A stretch of 64,000 nt of DNA from JAHCHG01 sp965214585 (lineage in GTDB: Bacteria > Acidobacteriota > Blastocatellia > Pyrinomonadales > Pyrinomonadaceae): contig OZ243957.1 of assembly GCA_965214585.1 (NCBI GenBank), positions 2,542,001 through 2,606,000 on the forward strand, read 5' to 3'. The notes under the pieces are model-generated. The model saw nothing but the letters and a program-made list of their open reading frames with translations. It had not been told where the DNA came from and searched no databases. Both the position numbers and the translations under genes were made by a program. Of this stretch, positions 62,778 to 64,000 are shown in pieces. Positions within the stretch are counted from its first letter, which is position 1; the number at the start of each line of letters is the position of its first letter.

Positions 62778-63206
62778 TTATTGTGCTTTCGTTGAAATGG
62801 TCGTGCTTCCGCTTTCCGCTCCTTCATAAGAAATCTGAGCAGTCCAATCGCCCGCCATTTCTATATCTAATGCTCCTTTGAAAAGTCCTTTCGTTTCCGT
62901 CGTCGTAAGTTGTGCGGCGTTGTTCATTTCCGCCATCGAACCCATCGCCGGCATATTAAAATTCAAAGTCGCCGCGTTGATGTCAACCGGATTTCCCTTG
63001 CCGTCCGTAAAAGCTAAAAATATTTCCTGCCGTCCGTTTTTCAATTTCCCGTCATCGCTCAAAAGCGTAACGGTCAAATTTTCATTAACCTTTTTCGACG
63101 CAATTTCCTGCATATCCGAACCCGTCGCTGCACCGCCGCAAGCCGCCGTAATTGCAGCCAACGAAAGTAGAATTGTTATTCCGATAATTTTTATTGTTTT
63201 TGTCAT
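62778..63206 (-). CDS. FixH/YtkA-like lipoprotein
   Basis: The 142-residue lipoprotein has a lipobox (ITAAC, Cys23) after a 22-residue signal. The mature beta-rich part (LTVTLLSDDGKLKNGRQEIFLAF, NFNMPAMGSMAEM, GDWTAQISYEG) resembles FixH/YtkA-like periplasmic proteins found in copper loci; the methionines of the MPAMGSM segment could bind Cu(I). It is co-directional with its neighbours and probably under the same control. The function is inferred from position. Confidence 0.7.
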   Translation of the reverse strand: MTKTIKIIGITILLSLAAITAACGGAATGSDMQEIASKKVNENLTVTLLSDDGKLKNGRQEIFLAFTDGKGNPVDINAATLNFNMPAMGSMAEMNNAAQLTTTETKGLFKGALDIEMAGDWTAQISYEGAESGSTTISTKAQ

Positions 63207-63401
63207 TTTTATATTTCTCCTATTTATTAAATTGATTTAAAAATCTGCGAAAATTCGCCTAATCAGCGTTCATCCGCGTTCTATTTCTTAATGACTTTAT
63301 TCGCGTTTATTCGCGGGCAGACTTCTTCCCGCTTTTTAAACGAAGAAACGCCCGATTTTAGACACAAACAGCCTAAAAAAAGACGCACTTCTGCTTTAAA
63401 G
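63207..63401. repeat. GCGAATAAACGCGAAT-type repeat units in copper locus gap
   Basis: Units such as CAGCGTTCATCCGCGTTC and TTTATTCGCGTTTATTCGCG (63260-63320), and a GCGGGCAGACTTCTTCCCGC hairpin near 63314, are the same family as the repeat at 2902-3170 but only one side is present. Confidence 0.6.
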
Positions 63402-63797
63402 TTAAATTAAGATTCTTTGATGTCGGATATATTTCGGCAGGAATTGGCGAGGCTGAACGCTATCAGCGAAAATTAAATCGCTGTCTTCTTTCGGCGTGGT
63501 CGAAAAAAGAATCTCGAACAGCGAAATCTTTTCCGAAGCGATTATTGCGGGAGCAAAATTTAATTGAATTATCGTCGCCGTATGCGTCGGCATATTTTGT
63601 GAACAAATAAGCACGCGGCACAGATAATTTGCATCGGCATTTTTCGGCTTCTGAGATTTCGCCGAATTTTTCTTACAGCATTTCATCGGGCAGACGTTTT
63701 CCTTCATCTTCATATCGCCGCTTTGCAAAGGTGTTCCCGCGAACACACTTACAGATAGCACGAGTATAAAAAATAAGGTTTTCAGCCGATTAAACAT
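63402..63797 (-). CDS. Small secreted Cys/Met-rich protein in copper locus
   Basis: The 131-residue protein has a signal peptide (FFILVLSVSVFA, cleavage near GTPLQS). The mature start (SGDMKMKENVCPMKCCKKN) packs three cysteines and three methionines in twelve residues, and NYLCRVLICSQNMP adds two more cysteines. This is a plausible periplasmic copper-binding or chaperone-like protein. No named family is recognised. It lies between the FixH-like gene and the CopA-like gene on the same strand. Confidence 0.6.
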   Translation of the reverse strand: MFNRLKTLFFILVLSVSVFAGTPLQSGDMKMKENVCPMKCCKKNSAKSQKPKNADANYLCRVLICSQNMPTHTATIIQLNFAPAIIASEKISLFEILFSTTPKEDSDLIFADSVQPRQFLPKYIRHQRILI

Positions 63798-63850
63798 AAT
63801 TTTAATATATGAGTTTGAACAATTTTTGTCAACAATTCTAATTTCCGATA

Positions 63851-64000
63851 TTAAAGTTTCAAATTCCTCAACCGCAGAGCATTTAAGATCACCGAAACCG
63901 AACTGAAGGTCATCGCCGCCGATGCGATCATCGGCGAGAGCAGAACGCCGATCAACGGAAACAAAACGCCCGCCGCAATCGGCACGCCGACAAGGTTGTA
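63851..64000 (-). CDS. copA: CopA-like Cu(I) P-type ATPase, C-terminal end only
   Basis: The last 49 codons are visible, running off the right edge. The sequence NLVGVPIAAGVLFPLIGVLL, then SPMIASAAMTFSSVSVILNA, then LRLR is the last membrane pair of CopA/PacS-type ATPases; the MxxSS motif in TM8 is a Cu(I) ligand site. It completes the copper export set upstream of the small Cys-rich gene. Confidence 0.88.
   Translation of the reverse strand, partial: YNLVGVPIAAGVLFPLIGVLLSPMIASAAMTFSSVSVILNALRLRNLKL

Overview
The window looks like chromosome from an Acidobacteriota-type bacterium, most likely class Blastocatellia. This is inferred from gene style and from the very high density of long intergenic inverted repeats; no rRNA or taxonomic marker is present, so confidence is moderate. 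I recognised no tRNA, rRNA or CRISPR array.

Region 1 (1-34367, all + strand) is one large surface-polysaccharide locus. It opens inside a nonulosonic-acid (legionaminic-type) cassette: hydrolysing NDP-sugar 2-epimerase (partial), PtmE-like nucleotidyltransferase with CBS domains, CMP-nonulosonate synthetase, a Gfo/Idh/MocA oxidoreductase and a PtmA-like SDR. HisF-like, HisH-like and PseA/WbpG-like genes follow, the usual trio for converting a sugar N-acetyl group to acetamidino. Next come a large GT-B-like transferase, a Wzx flippase, methyltransferases, five GT4-type glycosyltransferase genes (one of them a fused tandem pair), a carbamoyltransferase, a GT39-like membrane protein, an AsnB-type amidotransferase, RmlA-like and RmlC-like genes, a polysaccharide deacetylase, a WecA/WbpM-half fusion (likely initiating transferase), a TPR/carbohydrate-binding protein and an O-antigen polymerase/ligase. 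Together they can build, decorate, flip and polymerise a lipid-linked glycan carrying an amidinated sialic-acid-like sugar.

Region 2 (34368-36186) is a palindromic repeat into which an intact ISAs1-family element has inserted, with an exact 10-bp target duplication. Region 3 (36187-41561) holds two secreted or TPR proteins, an unknown gene and a coiled-coil zinc-ribbon protein. Region 4 (41587-45074) is an AT-richer restriction-modification island: two tandem D12-class adenine methylases convergent with a C-protein/endonuclease pair. The endonuclease appears to have two PD-(D/E)xK-like modules. Region 5 (45086-55298) carries an SLC13-type transporter, a cNMP-binding thioredoxin-reductase-like flavoprotein with a ZnF-UBP partner, a 5'-nuclease-less Pol I-like enzyme, a DUF1287 lipoprotein, an alpha/beta hydrolase, truB and recX. 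Region 6 (55404-64000, all - strand) is a copper/silver export locus: CusB-, CusC- and CusA-like proteins, a DUF305 protein, a FixH-like lipoprotein, a small Cys/Met-rich secreted protein and the 3' end of a CopA-like P-type ATPase.

The most unusual material is the repeats. A 139-140 bp dyad element occurs four times, in both orientations, with a conserved loop and base-pair-preserving substitutions. Several other long hairpin families fill intergenic gaps, and repeat units have entered coding frames, as peptide insertions in TruB and apparently as the signal-peptide region of the CusC-like gene.
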